32,212 nt of DNA from Chloroflexota bacterium (GCA_012841405.1 DUUT01000092.1:1-32212); one strand, 5' to 3'; counted from the first letter of the stretch, positions 22,047 to 31,042 are shown. Translations and numbers: made by a program. The notes: a model not told the origin generated them from the sequence alone.

Positions 22047-23354
22047 ATGGAGCGCGTTCGTACGATCGACATCGCTGCCCATGCTGGCCGACGCGTTCGC
22101 GTACTCGGCTGGTTGCATGCGCTGCGGCTGCTGGGCGGCGTCAGCTTTCTCGTGGTGCGCGACGGGTGGGGGATGGTCCAGGTGGTGACGGAGGACGCGG
22201 CGGACTTGGCGCCTCTCCACGAGGCTGACGCCGGCCCCGAGACGGTGCTGGCCGTCGAGGGAGAGGTGGTGGCCATGCCCCAGGCGCCGGGCGGGTTCGA
22301 GCTGCAACGCCCGACCATCGAGATCCTCGTGCCGGTGCGCGAGGAGACGCCCGTGCTCCTCAGCAAGCGGAACCTGCGCGTTTCGCTCCCCACGCTGCTC
22401 GACCACGCCGTGGTGGCAAACCGTCACCCAGCGCGCCGCGCGGCGTTCCGCCTGGCCGCGGCGGCCATGGGCGGATTTCGCGCCACGCTCAAGGCAGCCG
22501 GCTTTACCGAGATCCAGACACCCAAGATTGTGGCCTCGGCCACTGAGGGGGGGGCCAACGTCTTTCGGCTGGAGTACTTTGGGCGCGATGCCTATTTGGC
22601 GCAGAGCCCCCAGTTCTACAAGCAGATCATGGTGGGCGTGTTCGAGCGCGTCTATGAGGTAGGGCCCGTGTTCCGTGCGGAGCCCCATGACACGGCGCGC
22701 CACGTCAACGAGTACGTCAGCCTCGATGCCGAGCTGGGGTTCATCCACGATCACCGGGACGTGATGGCCCAGTGCCGCGACGCGATCGCGGGGATCATGG
22801 AGGCACTCGCTGTGGAGTGCCAGGCAGAGCTTGACCTACTGCGGATCACACTCCCTGAGGTGCCGCCCGAGATTCCGAGCATTCACTTTGCCGATGCGCA
22901 AGAGCTCCTTTTCGAGCGCCACGGCGTCGATGTGCGCGGAGAGCCCGACCTGTCGCCGCAGGATGAGCGCTGGCTGGGCGAGTGGGCGCGAGAGGAGCAT
23001 GCTAGCGACCTGCTCTTTGTGACCGGCTATCCCATGCGCAAGCGCCCCTTCTACACGCATCCCGACCCCCAGCGCCCCGAGTACTCGAACTCGTTCGACC
23101 TGCTGTTTCGCGGCACCGAGCTGGTGACCGGGGGCCAGCGATTGCATCGCTACGAGGACTATGTCGCGGCGCTGAGCGCGGCAGGCCTGCCATTGGAGCC
23201 CTTTGAGGCCTACCTGGAGGCGTTCCGCTACGGTATGCCGCCTCACGGCGGGTTCGCCATCGGCCTGGAGCGCCTACTCATGCAGGTGCTCGGCTGGCCG
23301 AACCTGCGTCTGGCGACGCTCTTTCCGCGCGACCTGAACCGCCTGACGCCGTAG
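22047..23354 (+). CDS. aspS: Aspartyl-tRNA synthetase, archaeal type (possibly non-discriminating)
   Basis: This 435-residue class IIb synthetase charges tRNA with aspartate. The N-terminal ~100 residues form the OB anticodon-binding fold (RRVRVLGWLHALRLLGGVSFLVVRD). The catalytic core has EGGANVF, YLAQSPQFYKQ, motif 2 FRAEPHDTARHVNEYVSLDAE, PFYTHPDPQRPEYSNSFDLLFRG and motif 3 GLERLLM with Arg409. The bacterial insertion (GAD) domain is absent, so the length and motifs are those of the archaeal/eukaryotic AspRS group, which often also aspartylates tRNA-Asn. GGAGG 7 nt before ATG 22047 sets the start; ATG 22044 is possible. The T-box leader with a GAC specifier agrees with the assignment. Confidence 0.9.
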   Translation: MERVRTIDIAAHAGRRVRVLGWLHALRLLGGVSFLVVRDGWGMVQVVTEDAADLAPLHEADAGPETVLAVEGEVVAMPQAPGGFELQRPTIEILVPVREETPVLLSKRNLRVSLPTLLDHAVVANRHPARRAAFRLAAAAMGGFRATLKAAGFTEIQTPKIVASATEGGANVFRLEYFGRDAYLAQSPQFYKQIMVGVFERVYEVGPVFRAEPHDTARHVNEYVSLDAELGFIHDHRDVMAQCRDAIAGIMEALAVECQAELDLLRITLPEVPPEIPSIHFADAQELLFERHGVDVRGEPDLSPQDERWLGEWAREEHASDLLFVTGYPMRKRPFYTHPDPQRPEYSNSFDLLFRGTELVTGGQRLHRYEDYVAALSAAGLPLEPFEAYLEAFRYGMPPHGGFAIGLERLLMQVLGWPNLRLATLFPRDLNRLTP

Positions 23355-23382
23355 GAACAGCGCACACCGTCACGGCGGGCAG

Positions 23383-23436
23383 AGGGAGGGAGCGTGTAGC
23401 AGCCGGGCGCGCCCGGCTGCTACACGCTCCCTCCCT
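23383..23436. terminator. 54-nt perfect palindrome between convergent genes
   Basis: Positions 23383-23436 read identically on both strands, giving 27-bp arms with no spacer. It lies between aspS (+, ending 23354) and the ferredoxin gene (-, ending 23460). It would form a very stable hairpin in transcripts from either side and probably ends both. Confidence 0.7.
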
Positions 23437-23459
23437 GTTCGTGTCGGCAACGATACCGC

Positions 23460-23669
23460 CTAGGGGTAGATCTGGTTCCCGTCATCATCCTGCAAAAAGA
23501 TGGCCTGCGTGGGGCAGTTCTCGGCGGCCTCTCGGTAGAGGGCTTCAGTGGCCGCTTCCGGATTGACGACGTTGGACTTCATGTTGTCGTCCAACTCGAA
23601 CACGTCCGGGGCGATGGATACACAGATCCCCGTCCCGATGCAGATGTTGTGATCCACGTATGCCTTCAT
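23460..23669 (-). CDS. Small ferredoxin with three cluster cysteines
   Basis: This 69-residue electron carrier is of the single-cluster type. It reads CIGTGIC (Cys10, Cys16), then APDVFELDD, and NCPTQAI with Cys52. The second canonical cysteine position holds Thr13. A C-x5-C...C set is that of [3Fe-4S] ferredoxins that often serve cytochromes P450; Pyrococcus ferredoxin, with Asp at this place, can hold [4Fe-4S]. The start MKAYVDHN is clear. No oxidoreductase partner is adjacent. The promoter at 23800-23827 implies independent transcription. Confidence 0.88.
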   Translation of the reverse strand: MKAYVDHNICIGTGICVSIAPDVFELDDNMKSNVVNPEAATEALYREAAENCPTQAIFLQDDDGNQIYP

Positions 23670-23799
23670 CTCTCCTCGCTCTCTCAGACTCTCGGGCTAC
23701 CGCGGGAAACCGTTGGCACCGCGAGCGGGTAGGGGATGGAGTGAACGTGGCGTGGGTGGGGTGCGATGCGCGCGAGCGCCGTCAGAGGATACTGCTCTC

Positions 23800-23827
23800 A
23801 TGATAGGCGAGAACGCCCATTGCGCAA
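23800..23827 (-). promoter_or_regulatory. Putative promoter of the ferredoxin gene
   Basis: On the - strand, TTGCGC (23827-23822) and TATCAT (23805-23800) are spaced 16 bp, about 130 nt before the ferredoxin ATG. It is nearly the same as the mntP promoter in sequence and spacing. Confidence 0.45.
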
Positions 23828-23883
23828 GTTGGGCTGGGTTGCGCGCGAGGTTGAGCCGAGGGAGGAATGGGTTGGCGGTGCCG

Positions 23884-23917
23884 CGGGGGCGGGGCGCTAT
23901 CCTGCGCCCCGCCCCCG
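23884..23917 (-). terminator. GC-rich hairpin after the glycoside hydrolase gene
   Basis: Perfect 14-bp arms (23884-23897, 23904-23917) surround a 6-nt loop, 14 bp past the hydrolase stop. There is no T-run, but the stem is all G/C. Confidence 0.6.
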
Positions 23918-23930
23918 GGCGGCCGAGCAC

Positions 23931-25934
23931 TCATGGCACGATCTTGAGCGCCTCGAAGAGCTCGAGGCTCGGGACGTGCACCGTCAAGCGGCCCTCGGCA
24001 AACGTCGTCGCACAGGGGGCGCCGGTGACGAGGCTGGTGACGGACCTGGGCGCCGCCGCACATGGCATCACGACCGTCAGGTCGGACATGACGACGGGCG
24101 CGAAAAAGCTGACGCCGAAATGCCCCGACCCGTTGACCAGGTGCAAGAGCTGGTGGGCGCCGTCCCGTCGCTCAAAGAGGGTGGCCTCAACCATGGGGGG
24201 CAAGTTCCCGCCCAACGGCTCGAGCTCTGCCACGCCTTCGAGCAGATCGAGGCAGTAGTCGAGGGTGTTCGTGTACCCCTGGCGGTAGTACAGCGCCCCA
24301 GGCTCCCAGGGCACATAGATGGCGCGCCCTGCACCGTAGCGGTTGATCACCACGCCGGGATGGTCGGTGACGGTCGTATAGTAGCAGCGCTCCGGCGGGC
24401 CCCAGGGGTGGGTCGGCACGAGTCGCATGCGGCCCTCGGCGGATGCGACATAGTCTGCATAGACATAGTTGCCGTCCACAAACACCAGGTCGGTGTCGTC
24501 GAACCGCGACAGGCCTGTCTTGTCATCTAGCTTGAGGTAGGTTCCCCGCATGTGGGGTCGCACAGCCTGGACGCGCTCGATGCCCAGGCACGTGAGCGCC
24601 GGTACCTCGCGGGGCTCGTACGCTTCGTCGCGCATGGCCGCCCGCGAGACGGCGATCACCGTCCCCCCCTTGGCGCAGTAGGCGTCCAACGCCTGGGCCA
24701 AGGCGTTGCTCACCGGCTGATAGTCGGGCAGGATGATGGCGCGGTACTTGTCCCACGGCAGCTCGAGGGCGGTGTCCACCATCAGGGTGTCAAAGCAATA
24801 GTGCCCCTCAGCGAGGACGCGGAACCACCCACGAAACTCGGCCTGGTTCGCCTCCGGCCCATTGAGCAGCGCCACCGTCGCCTTGGACGTCAAGCCGACA
24901 TAATCATCCTCGTGGGCGGCGTGATAGTGGAACATCTCGCGGATGCCGGCATAGCCGGAGCGATCCTCGTGGTTGTCCAGCCGTCCGATGAGGTAGTAGT
25001 CAACGGCGCCACCGTTGGCCAGCGCCTGGGCGAGGCGCAGCTTTTGCTGGTGCGGCGATACGGCCACGTGGCGATAGGGGAAATCGATGAAATCCACTGT
25101 CGTGTTGCTGGCGACCATGCTGGGGTACGAGCTGGTAACCCACTTGGTGTTGTCGGAGGCGCTGTACTGCCAATGGGGCAGGGGCCGCTCGATGGCCGTG
25201 TTCGACTCTTGACGCACGACGCCCCGGCGAAACTCGAGGTGGTTGGCGATGCACAGGTCGGGGCGCAACTCCTGGATAAAGCGGTAGACTCGCTCGTGGT
25301 GCTCGCGCAGCGTGCGCTTTTTGAACTCGACGTACTTGCGATACACGGGGTCGGCCATGTCCTCTGCGGCGGGTAGCGCGAGACCGTACATGGCGGCAAA
25401 ACGCTCCTGGCAGTGCGGGCAGTGGCAGATACCATAGTAGTTGCCCGAATAGTCCCGCACCTGGTAGCCGCCCATGTTGAAAAAGATGCCGTCCACGTCG
25501 TGGGTGGTGATCAGCTCGCGAATGATCTCGAGCGCATAGTGCTGCTGGTAGTCCCCATTGATGCAGACGTGGATATCGCCGTTATAGTCGACGATCTCGC
25601 CCTGAGGGCTGATATAGGCCCACTCGGGGTGCATCTCAAAGATGGGGCGGCGCACCTTGGAAAAGTCCGTGCGTGCCAGCAGACGGATGCCGGCGCGATG
25701 GCAGGCCTCGATGACGTCCTGGAGGCTATCGCCCTGGAGGTAGGGGCTCTGGTAGTGGAAGGGGAGTTTGGTCGGATAGCTGGCGATGATACCCGCGCTG
25801 TTAAAGAGCACGACGGTGGCCTTGAACGCCTGCAGCTCGGCGACATAGCGCTCGGCGTCCATATCCACCATGTCGATTTCGCGGAGATTTGTCTGGATCA
25901 TGCGCCACGGATAGTCGACCCACCAATCGGTCAT
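23931..25934 (-). CDS. GHL6-type glycoside hydrolase with beta-galactosidase trimerisation-like domain
   Basis: This 667-residue protein has an N-terminal TIM barrel (about residues 1-350) of the hypothetical glycosyl hydrolase 6 type: YPWRMIQTNLREID, GIIASYPTKLPFHYQSPYLQGD, GIRLLARTDFSKV, DVDGIFFNMGGYQ and the cysteine cluster C170-x-C172-x2-C175 in GICHCPHCQERF. A Rossmann-like beta-galactosidase trimerisation segment follows (RAIILPDYQPVSNALAQALDAYCAKGGTVIA, about 415-450), then a beta-rich C-terminus. No signal peptide, so it likely acts on imported oligosaccharides. Its ATG overlaps the kinase stop (ATGA). Substrate unknown; alpha-fucoside or beta-galactoside-like activity would be a guess. 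Confidence 0.75.
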   Translation of the reverse strand: MTDWWVDYPWRMIQTNLREIDMVDMDAERYVAELQAFKATVVLFNSAGIIASYPTKLPFHYQSPYLQGDSLQDVIEACHRAGIRLLARTDFSKVRRPIFEMHPEWAYISPQGEIVDYNGDIHVCINGDYQQHYALEIIRELITTHDVDGIFFNMGGYQVRDYSGNYYGICHCPHCQERFAAMYGLALPAAEDMADPVYRKYVEFKKRTLREHHERVYRFIQELRPDLCIANHLEFRRGVVRQESNTAIERPLPHWQYSASDNTKWVTSSYPSMVASNTTVDFIDFPYRHVAVSPHQQKLRLAQALANGGAVDYYLIGRLDNHEDRSGYAGIREMFHYHAAHEDDYVGLTSKATVALLNGPEANQAEFRGWFRVLAEGHYCFDTLMVDTALELPWDKYRAIILPDYQPVSNALAQALDAYCAKGGTVIAVSRAAMRDEAYEPREVPALTCLGIERVQAVRPHMRGTYLKLDDKTGLSRFDDTDLVFVDGNYVYADYVASAEGRMRLVPTHPWGPPERCYYTTVTDHPGVVINRYGAGRAIYVPWEPGALYYRQGYTNTLDYCLDLLEGVAELEPLGGNLPPMVEATLFERRDGAHQLLHLVNGSGHFGVSFFAPVVMSDLTVVMPCAAAPRSVTSLVTGAPCATTFAEGRLTVHVPSLELFEALKIVP

Positions 25935-28531
25935 TCCGGGTTCTCCTCATGGCTGAAATCAGGGCGGTGCGGCGTGGCTCGGGGCGACGGTCGCTCCGCC
26001 AAGGCGGTCTCCATCGCATGCAAGAGGTCATTGTAGGTAAACGGTTTGGCGAGCAGGGCGGCGGCGCCGAGGGTCTCGAGTTGGCTCGGGCTGATCGTCT
26101 CGCCCCAGCCCGTGCTGAGGATGATCGGCAGGTCTGGCTGGGTATCGCGCGCGCATCGCGCGACGAGGTGGCCCGAGACCTCGGGCATGCCCAGGTCGGT
26201 AATCAGCAGGTCAAAGGTGTGGGTGCGCAGCAGCTCCATGGCCTCCCTGCCGCCGGATGCCTCCCAGGTGATGTGGCCGTCGCGCATCAGCAGGCGTGAG
26301 AGCAACAGACGTACGGAGGACTCGTCATCCACCACGAGGACCCGCAGCCCCGGCTGCAGGTGCACCGTGCCATCGCCGATGGATTGGGGCGTGGCCGGCC
26401 CCTCGTCGGCGGCCGGCAGCCGCATGGTAAAGATGGCCCCCTGGCCCGGGCTGCCGTCCACAGTAATCGTTCCGCCGTGACGCTCGATGGTGTTCAGCGA
26501 TACGGTCAAGCCCAGGCCACTCCCCTTGCCCCCCTTGGTGGTATAGAACGGCTCAAAGAGGTGGCCGATCTGCTCCGACGACATGCCGATGCCCGTATCG
26601 GCGACGCGCACGTAGCACCAGCCGTCGGCCTCGCCCGTCGCCACCGTGAGGCACCCCCCATCGGGCATGGCATCGATGGCGTTCATGATGAGGTTGGCCA
26701 AGACGCGTCGCAGCTCGCTCGCATTCCCCAGCACCGGCGAGGCAGCATCGAGCTCTTGCACGATGTCGATGGTCACTCCCCGCGCCTGGGGCTGATCCTT
26801 CCACTGGGGCTGTGTGAGCGCCAACGCTTCGGCCACGAGTTGGTCGAGATGCACGAGAGCAAAGTCGCTCGTGTCATCCGCCTGGCGATACAGCGACTGG
26901 AGGCGTCGGATCGCCTCGGCGGCGTCGCTTGCGCCGGCGAGGATATGCTCGAGATCGCTGCGCACCATCTCGGGATGGCTGGTGAGATCCAGCAAGGCGA
27001 TATCGGCATAGCCGCGGATGCTCACCAGGATGTTGTTGAAATCGTGGGCGATACCGGCGGCCATCTGTCCCAGCACGTCGAGCTTTTCAGAGCGCACCAG
27101 CGCCTGTTGCGCTCGAATCTGCTCGCTCTTGTCGTGCAGCACCAGCAAGAGACGCGACCCGTCGTGCCGGGTTAGCGCGGCGCCATGGACATCCACCGGC
27201 ACCACCGTATCGCCCTGGCCGGCGAGCTCGGCCTCGAAGGATACCTGCTCGCCGTTGACGACGGCCTGCAGCAGGGAGCGGTAGCGGTCGTGCTCGCTCT
27301 CTTGGAATAGCTCTTTGGCCGGACAACCGATGAGGGCATCGCGCTCACGGCCCACCAGCCTGCAAGCCGCCGGGTTGGCCTCGAGGATGAGGCCGCTCTC
27401 GTCCACTACGAGGAGGGCGTCAGTGGCGGCCTCAAAGATGCCGCGGTAGCGCTGCTCGCTCTCGCGGATGCGCTTCATCAGCTGGGCGTTCCGCAGGGCG
27501 ATGGACGTCTGGCTGGCAAAGAGCGCGATGGCCGGGGTGCTGCCGGCGCGCAACGATTCCCCCGCCACCCCCAACAATCCGAGGACGCGATCGTCGGCCA
27601 CCAACGGCGTGAGGACGGCCTTGAGCGGGGCGAAGAGGCGGGTAATGGCTCGCGCGAGCCCCTTGACGGGCGCTGGCAACACGTCTCGGATAAAGTCCTC
27701 GTCGATAGCGAGGTGGACCACTTTGCGATGACGAATGACCCGATGAAAGGCGTACACGTCGTCGATGGGAATCCGGGCCTCGGCCACCGCGATGCCGGTG
27801 AGGCGCTGCGCCGCATTGAGGGTATCACCGGGCCCTGCCAGGCGCACGAAGGAGAGCTCTGCAGCATCCGGTGCGATGAGCCCGATGGTTGCGGTAAGGC
27901 CCAACGACTGGAGCTGGCTCACGACGCTATCCATCACGCTATCGGGGGTGACGGCAGCCCGCTGGACCGCCTGGGCAGCGGCGTTCAGCGAGGCGATCAT
28001 GCGCTCGTTCTGCACCCGGGTGCTCACATCGCGCGCCATGATCTGCAAGCCAGCGGCTCCGCCCTCCTGGGGCGTGGGGCGGACAGAGGTCTCGAGCCAA
28101 CGATACTCATCCGCCCGGTCGCGCGCTCGGAGCAGTAGGCGCTGCGGATGCTCGTGTCGCAATGCGAGGCGAAAGGACTCGAGAAGGTTCGGCAGGTCGT
28201 CGGGGTGCGTGAGCCGAGGCCAGAGGCGGGTGCCGAGGGCAAGCAGTTCGTCGTGCATGTATCCGAGGGTGCTCATCGTGTTGCCGGCGACGCGAATGGG
28301 CGTGCCGGCGCTGTCCTGCACGACGAGGATGTCCTGCAGACTCTCGGCCAAGGCCAAGTAGCGCCCCTCGGACTCGGCCAGGGCCCGGGCGGCGTTGGCC
28401 CGTACCTGTTCGAGTTCGGCGGTGAGCCGCTCGACGGTGGCGGCCAGCGACCTAGCGCGGTCCTGGGCGATCCAGTCGTCAGAGTGGTCCTCGGGGTGGC
28501 TGACGATGCTTTCCTCGGGCAGACACGTCAT
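25931..28531 (-). CDS. Cytosolic hybrid histidine kinase (PAS-GAF-PAS-HisKA-HATPase-REC)
   Basis: This 866-residue sensor has no membrane helix. In order: a coiled coil (about residues 18-55), PAS (about 58-180), GAF (about 190-350), PAS (about 355-470), HisKA with phospho-acceptor His496 in GIAHDFNNIL, HATPase_c with N-box NLIMNAIDAMPDGG and ADTGIGM, FEPFYTTKGGKGSGLGL boxes, and a C-terminal receiver with VVDDE, Asp779 in LLITDLGMPE and a KPF lysine. All catalytic residues are intact. There is no DNA-binding output, so it must signal to a separate protein. ATG 28531 follows GAGGTG; the longer frame to 28795 is unsupported. It is coupled to the downstream hydrolase. Confidence 0.9.
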   Translation of the reverse strand: MTCLPEESIVSHPEDHSDDWIAQDRARSLAATVERLTAELEQVRANAARALAESEGRYLALAESLQDILVVQDSAGTPIRVAGNTMSTLGYMHDELLALGTRLWPRLTHPDDLPNLLESFRLALRHEHPQRLLLRARDRADEYRWLETSVRPTPQEGGAAGLQIMARDVSTRVQNERMIASLNAAAQAVQRAAVTPDSVMDSVVSQLQSLGLTATIGLIAPDAAELSFVRLAGPGDTLNAAQRLTGIAVAEARIPIDDVYAFHRVIRHRKVVHLAIDEDFIRDVLPAPVKGLARAITRLFAPLKAVLTPLVADDRVLGLLGVAGESLRAGSTPAIALFASQTSIALRNAQLMKRIRESEQRYRGIFEAATDALLVVDESGLILEANPAACRLVGRERDALIGCPAKELFQESEHDRYRSLLQAVVNGEQVSFEAELAGQGDTVVPVDVHGAALTRHDGSRLLLVLHDKSEQIRAQQALVRSEKLDVLGQMAAGIAHDFNNILVSIRGYADIALLDLTSHPEMVRSDLEHILAGASDAAEAIRRLQSLYRQADDTSDFALVHLDQLVAEALALTQPQWKDQPQARGVTIDIVQELDAASPVLGNASELRRVLANLIMNAIDAMPDGGCLTVATGEADGWCYVRVADTGIGMSSEQIGHLFEPFYTTKGGKGSGLGLTVSLNTIERHGGTITVDGSPGQGAIFTMRLPAADEGPATPQSIGDGTVHLQPGLRVLVVDDESSVRLLLSRLLMRDGHITWEASGGREAMELLRTHTFDLLITDLGMPEVSGHLVARCARDTQPDLPIILSTGWGETISPSQLETLGAAALLAKPFTYNDLLHAMETALAERPSPRATPHRPDFSHEENPE

Positions 28532-29005
28532 GGGCCCGCACCTCTCTGGAGCCGTTGTAGGTGTTCGACGCGAAGAAACGGGAGCGCGAGCGCCTCGCGC
28601 TCTTCGTTTCAGAAGAGGCTGGGATATCCTCAGACGGCGATCTGGGCTCCCTACGCCGTGGCCTCTTGGTCGGTCTCGGCGCTGTGAGGAGGGTCCAGCC
28701 TGGCCGCGACGGCACCGCATGGACCTCTCTGAACCGAATCGGTGGCGTGCGTGTCCCCTGGAACCGGTGCATCGCGTATGTGATCGCGGCCCCAAAGCCC
28801 GACGCGATTCTCAGAGTCTGAGGCGCGATCACCGGCTGGCGACCCGCCCACTTTTGGCCAGCCGTCGATAGCCACCGCGACGCGGCCCCGAGCAGCGGAG
28901 GGCAGTGCGCCTGCCGCACGCGGCACGCTGGCGCGCGCGATGCACTACCGCGCGTGATCCGCATCCAGCGCCACCCCTCGGCGACGCGTGTCGCGCCCCT
29001 TCCCC
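28532..29005. other. 474-bp non-coding region with nested inverted repeats
   Basis: I see no supported gene between the isomerase and the kinase. A 9-bp inverted repeat (28780-28788 with 28824-28832) encloses another pair, CTCAGA (28810-28815) with TCTGAG (28817-28822). Nearer the kinase, GAAACG (28575-28580) with CGTTTC (28605-28610) flanks AGCGCGAG (28583-28590) with CTCGCGCT (28594-28601), a strong leader hairpin about 45 nt before the kinase start. A small hairpin at 28981-28994 lies just past the isomerase stop. No clear - strand promoter is seen. Confidence 0.5.
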
Positions 29006-30787
29006 TTAGGCGAGGGCGGTCTCGACCGCAGCCCGCAACGCGTCGAGCCCAGCCGCAACGTCGCCCTGGATGTGCACGCGCACCACCCGCCGCTTCGCAT
29101 CTCGGAGGGCGTCCAGATCACCGAGCGCTTGGGCCTGCTTCATGACGCCAAAGGTATAGCCCGCATCAGGCACCTCGAGGTCCACGGCGTCGTCCTGGGT
29201 GATCAGCAGAAAGAGGCCGGTGTTCGGGCCTCCCTTATGGAGCTGGCCTGTGCTGTGCAGGTAGCGTGGGCCGAACCCGATGGTGGTGGCGAGGCGGGTG
29301 CGGGCTGCGATAGCGCTGCGCAACGCCTGGAGCGATGCCTCGTGGGCATCGGTACGGTCGATATAGGCCATGACGGCAACATAGTCGTGTTCGCCGGCTT
29401 GGGACAAGAACTCGCCGAGGTAGGTGGCTGCATGGGAGGTATCCATGTTGGGCCCATAGAGCCGCATATCGCCGTCCATCAGTGCTGGCGGTTCCTCAGG
29501 CAGCGCTCGCTCTTTGGCGTAGCGCTCCAGTGTCCGTCGGGCGTGCTCCTTGGCGGCCTCCACGTTCGGCTGATCGAAGGGGTTGATGCCCAGGCGTTGC
29601 CCCGCCACGGCCGTGGCAAACTCCCAGCGGTAGAACTCGCCGCCCAGGTCGTACACGCCTTGCAGGGGAAGCGCCACGACGGGGTGGCCAGCCTGGACCA
29701 GCGCGGCGCAGTGGGCGTCCAGCGCGCTGTTGTCCGCGCCCGCCAGGCGCAGGTAGACAAAGAGCCGATCGTCGCGATAGCTCGCGGGATCGAGCAGGGG
29801 CTCATCCGCGATGGGCACGATGCCCACGCCATGCTTGCCGGTGCTCTCGGCGATGAGCTGCTCGGCCCATGGTCCAAAGGCCGATAGCTCGGGAGAGGTC
29901 AGCAGGGTGAGCTTGTCGCGGCCGTGGCGCGCGCACTCGCCCATGACGACCCCAAGGACGATTCCTGGATTCTCGGCTGGCGGCACCGTCGCCCGGCAGG
30001 CAAGGGCCATGTCCCGGGCACGCGCGAGGAGTCGCTCGAGGTCGACGCCGACGAGAGCAGCGGGTACGAGCCCAAAGAGCGACAGTGCCGAAAAGCGCCC
30101 GCCGATATCGGGTGGGTTGAGATAGATGGCACGAAAGCCCTCAGCGCGGGCTAGCTTTTCCAGCGGTGTACCGGGATCGGTGATGGCAACGAACTGCTGG
30201 CGCCAGTCCCTGCGGTGCGCCGCCTCTGGCGCGTGCTCATCCGCCGCCTGCGGCTTGGCCTCAGCGGCCAGGCGCTCGCGAAAGTACCGGTAGAGAGCGT
30301 CTACCTCGGCGGTGGTACCCGATTTGCTGGCGACGATGAACAGGGTTCGCTCCAATGGGCCCTGCCCGGCGGCACGCTGCACTTGGGCGGGGTCCGTGCT
30401 GTCGAGCACCGTTAGGGGGAGATGGTTTGGGGCGACATCGAGGGTTTGTGCCATAGTCTCGGCGGCCAGGCTGCTGCCCCCCATCCCCAAGAGGACGGCG
30501 CGTTCGAGGCCCGCGACCTCTACCTCGACAAAGAACGCCTCGAGGCGTGGCACGTCAACGCGCATAGAGGTGGGAAGGTCCAGCCACCCGAGGCGGTTCT
30601 CGATGGACGTCATCTCGCCGGCGTCGGCACTCCACAGGCTGCCGTCGCGGGCCCAGATGCGGCGGCCGATCTCTGCCTCGGTTACATCGGCCAGACCGGC
30701 GTCGACATGCTGCTGCCAGGGACCAAGGCCATACCAGGGGGTTTCCCGGAGCTGTGCCAGGGCCTCCAGTATCTCTTGCATTTCCAT
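29006..30787 (-). CDS. pgi: Glucose-6-phosphate isomerase (Tal-Pgi type, stand-alone)
   Basis: This 593-residue SIS-fold enzyme interconverts glucose-6-phosphate and fructose-6-phosphate. Seen are GMGGSSLAAE (101-110), SKSGTTAE (154-161), GGRFSALSLFGLVPAAL (from 229), the active-site region WAEQLIAESTGKHG (307-320) and HKGGPNTG with its lysine near the C-terminus. These match the isomerase half of the bifunctional transaldolase/isomerase proteins rather than E. coli Pgi; no transaldolase domain is fused here. GGAG 5 nt before ATG 30787 sets the start. It supplies the glycolytic link for sugars released by the nearby hydrolase and phosphorylated by kinases such as the ROK protein. Confidence 0.88.
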   Translation of the reverse strand: MEMQEILEALAQLRETPWYGLGPWQQHVDAGLADVTEAEIGRRIWARDGSLWSADAGEMTSIENRLGWLDLPTSMRVDVPRLEAFFVEVEVAGLERAVLLGMGGSSLAAETMAQTLDVAPNHLPLTVLDSTDPAQVQRAAGQGPLERTLFIVASKSGTTAEVDALYRYFRERLAAEAKPQAADEHAPEAAHRRDWRQQFVAITDPGTPLEKLARAEGFRAIYLNPPDIGGRFSALSLFGLVPAALVGVDLERLLARARDMALACRATVPPAENPGIVLGVVMGECARHGRDKLTLLTSPELSAFGPWAEQLIAESTGKHGVGIVPIADEPLLDPASYRDDRLFVYLRLAGADNSALDAHCAALVQAGHPVVALPLQGVYDLGGEFYRWEFATAVAGQRLGINPFDQPNVEAAKEHARRTLERYAKERALPEEPPALMDGDMRLYGPNMDTSHAATYLGEFLSQAGEHDYVAVMAYIDRTDAHEASLQALRSAIAARTRLATTIGFGPRYLHSTGQLHKGGPNTGLFLLITQDDAVDLEVPDAGYTFGVMKQAQALGDLDALRDAKRRVVRVHIQGDVAAGLDALRAAVETALA

Positions 30788-30820
30788 ACCACTCCACGTT
30801 AGCATACAGTTCGCAGGGGC

Positions 30821-30849
30821 AGGTTACCCACAGATTGGGCGGCTGTCAA
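30821..30849 (-). promoter_or_regulatory. Promoter of pgi
   Basis: On the - strand, TTGACA (30849-30844) and TAACCT (30826-30821) are spaced 17 bp, giving a leader of about 30 nt before ATG 30787. Confidence 0.6.
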
Positions 30850-30985
30850 GCCTCGCTACCGCTGGCGCGCGGCAAACGCCCCTACGGTGTTGTCGGCCGC
30901 GCTGACGATATGATGAGTGGGGCAGCGCTACGGGTGCATCGGGATACCGTGCACGGACACCCACGCCGCGTACGGCCTGGAGCCT

Positions 30986-31014
30986 TTGGCAGGTTCCTGG
31001 GCGGCGGGTATACT
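30986..31014 (+). promoter_or_regulatory. Promoter of the URO-D family gene
   Basis: TTGGCA (30986-30991) and TATACT (31009-31014) are spaced 17 bp, with the start near 31020 and the ATG at 31043. Together with the pgi promoter it forms a divergent control region. Confidence 0.6.
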
Positions 31015-31042
31015 GCCAGCGACATCGCAGAATGGAGGGTCC

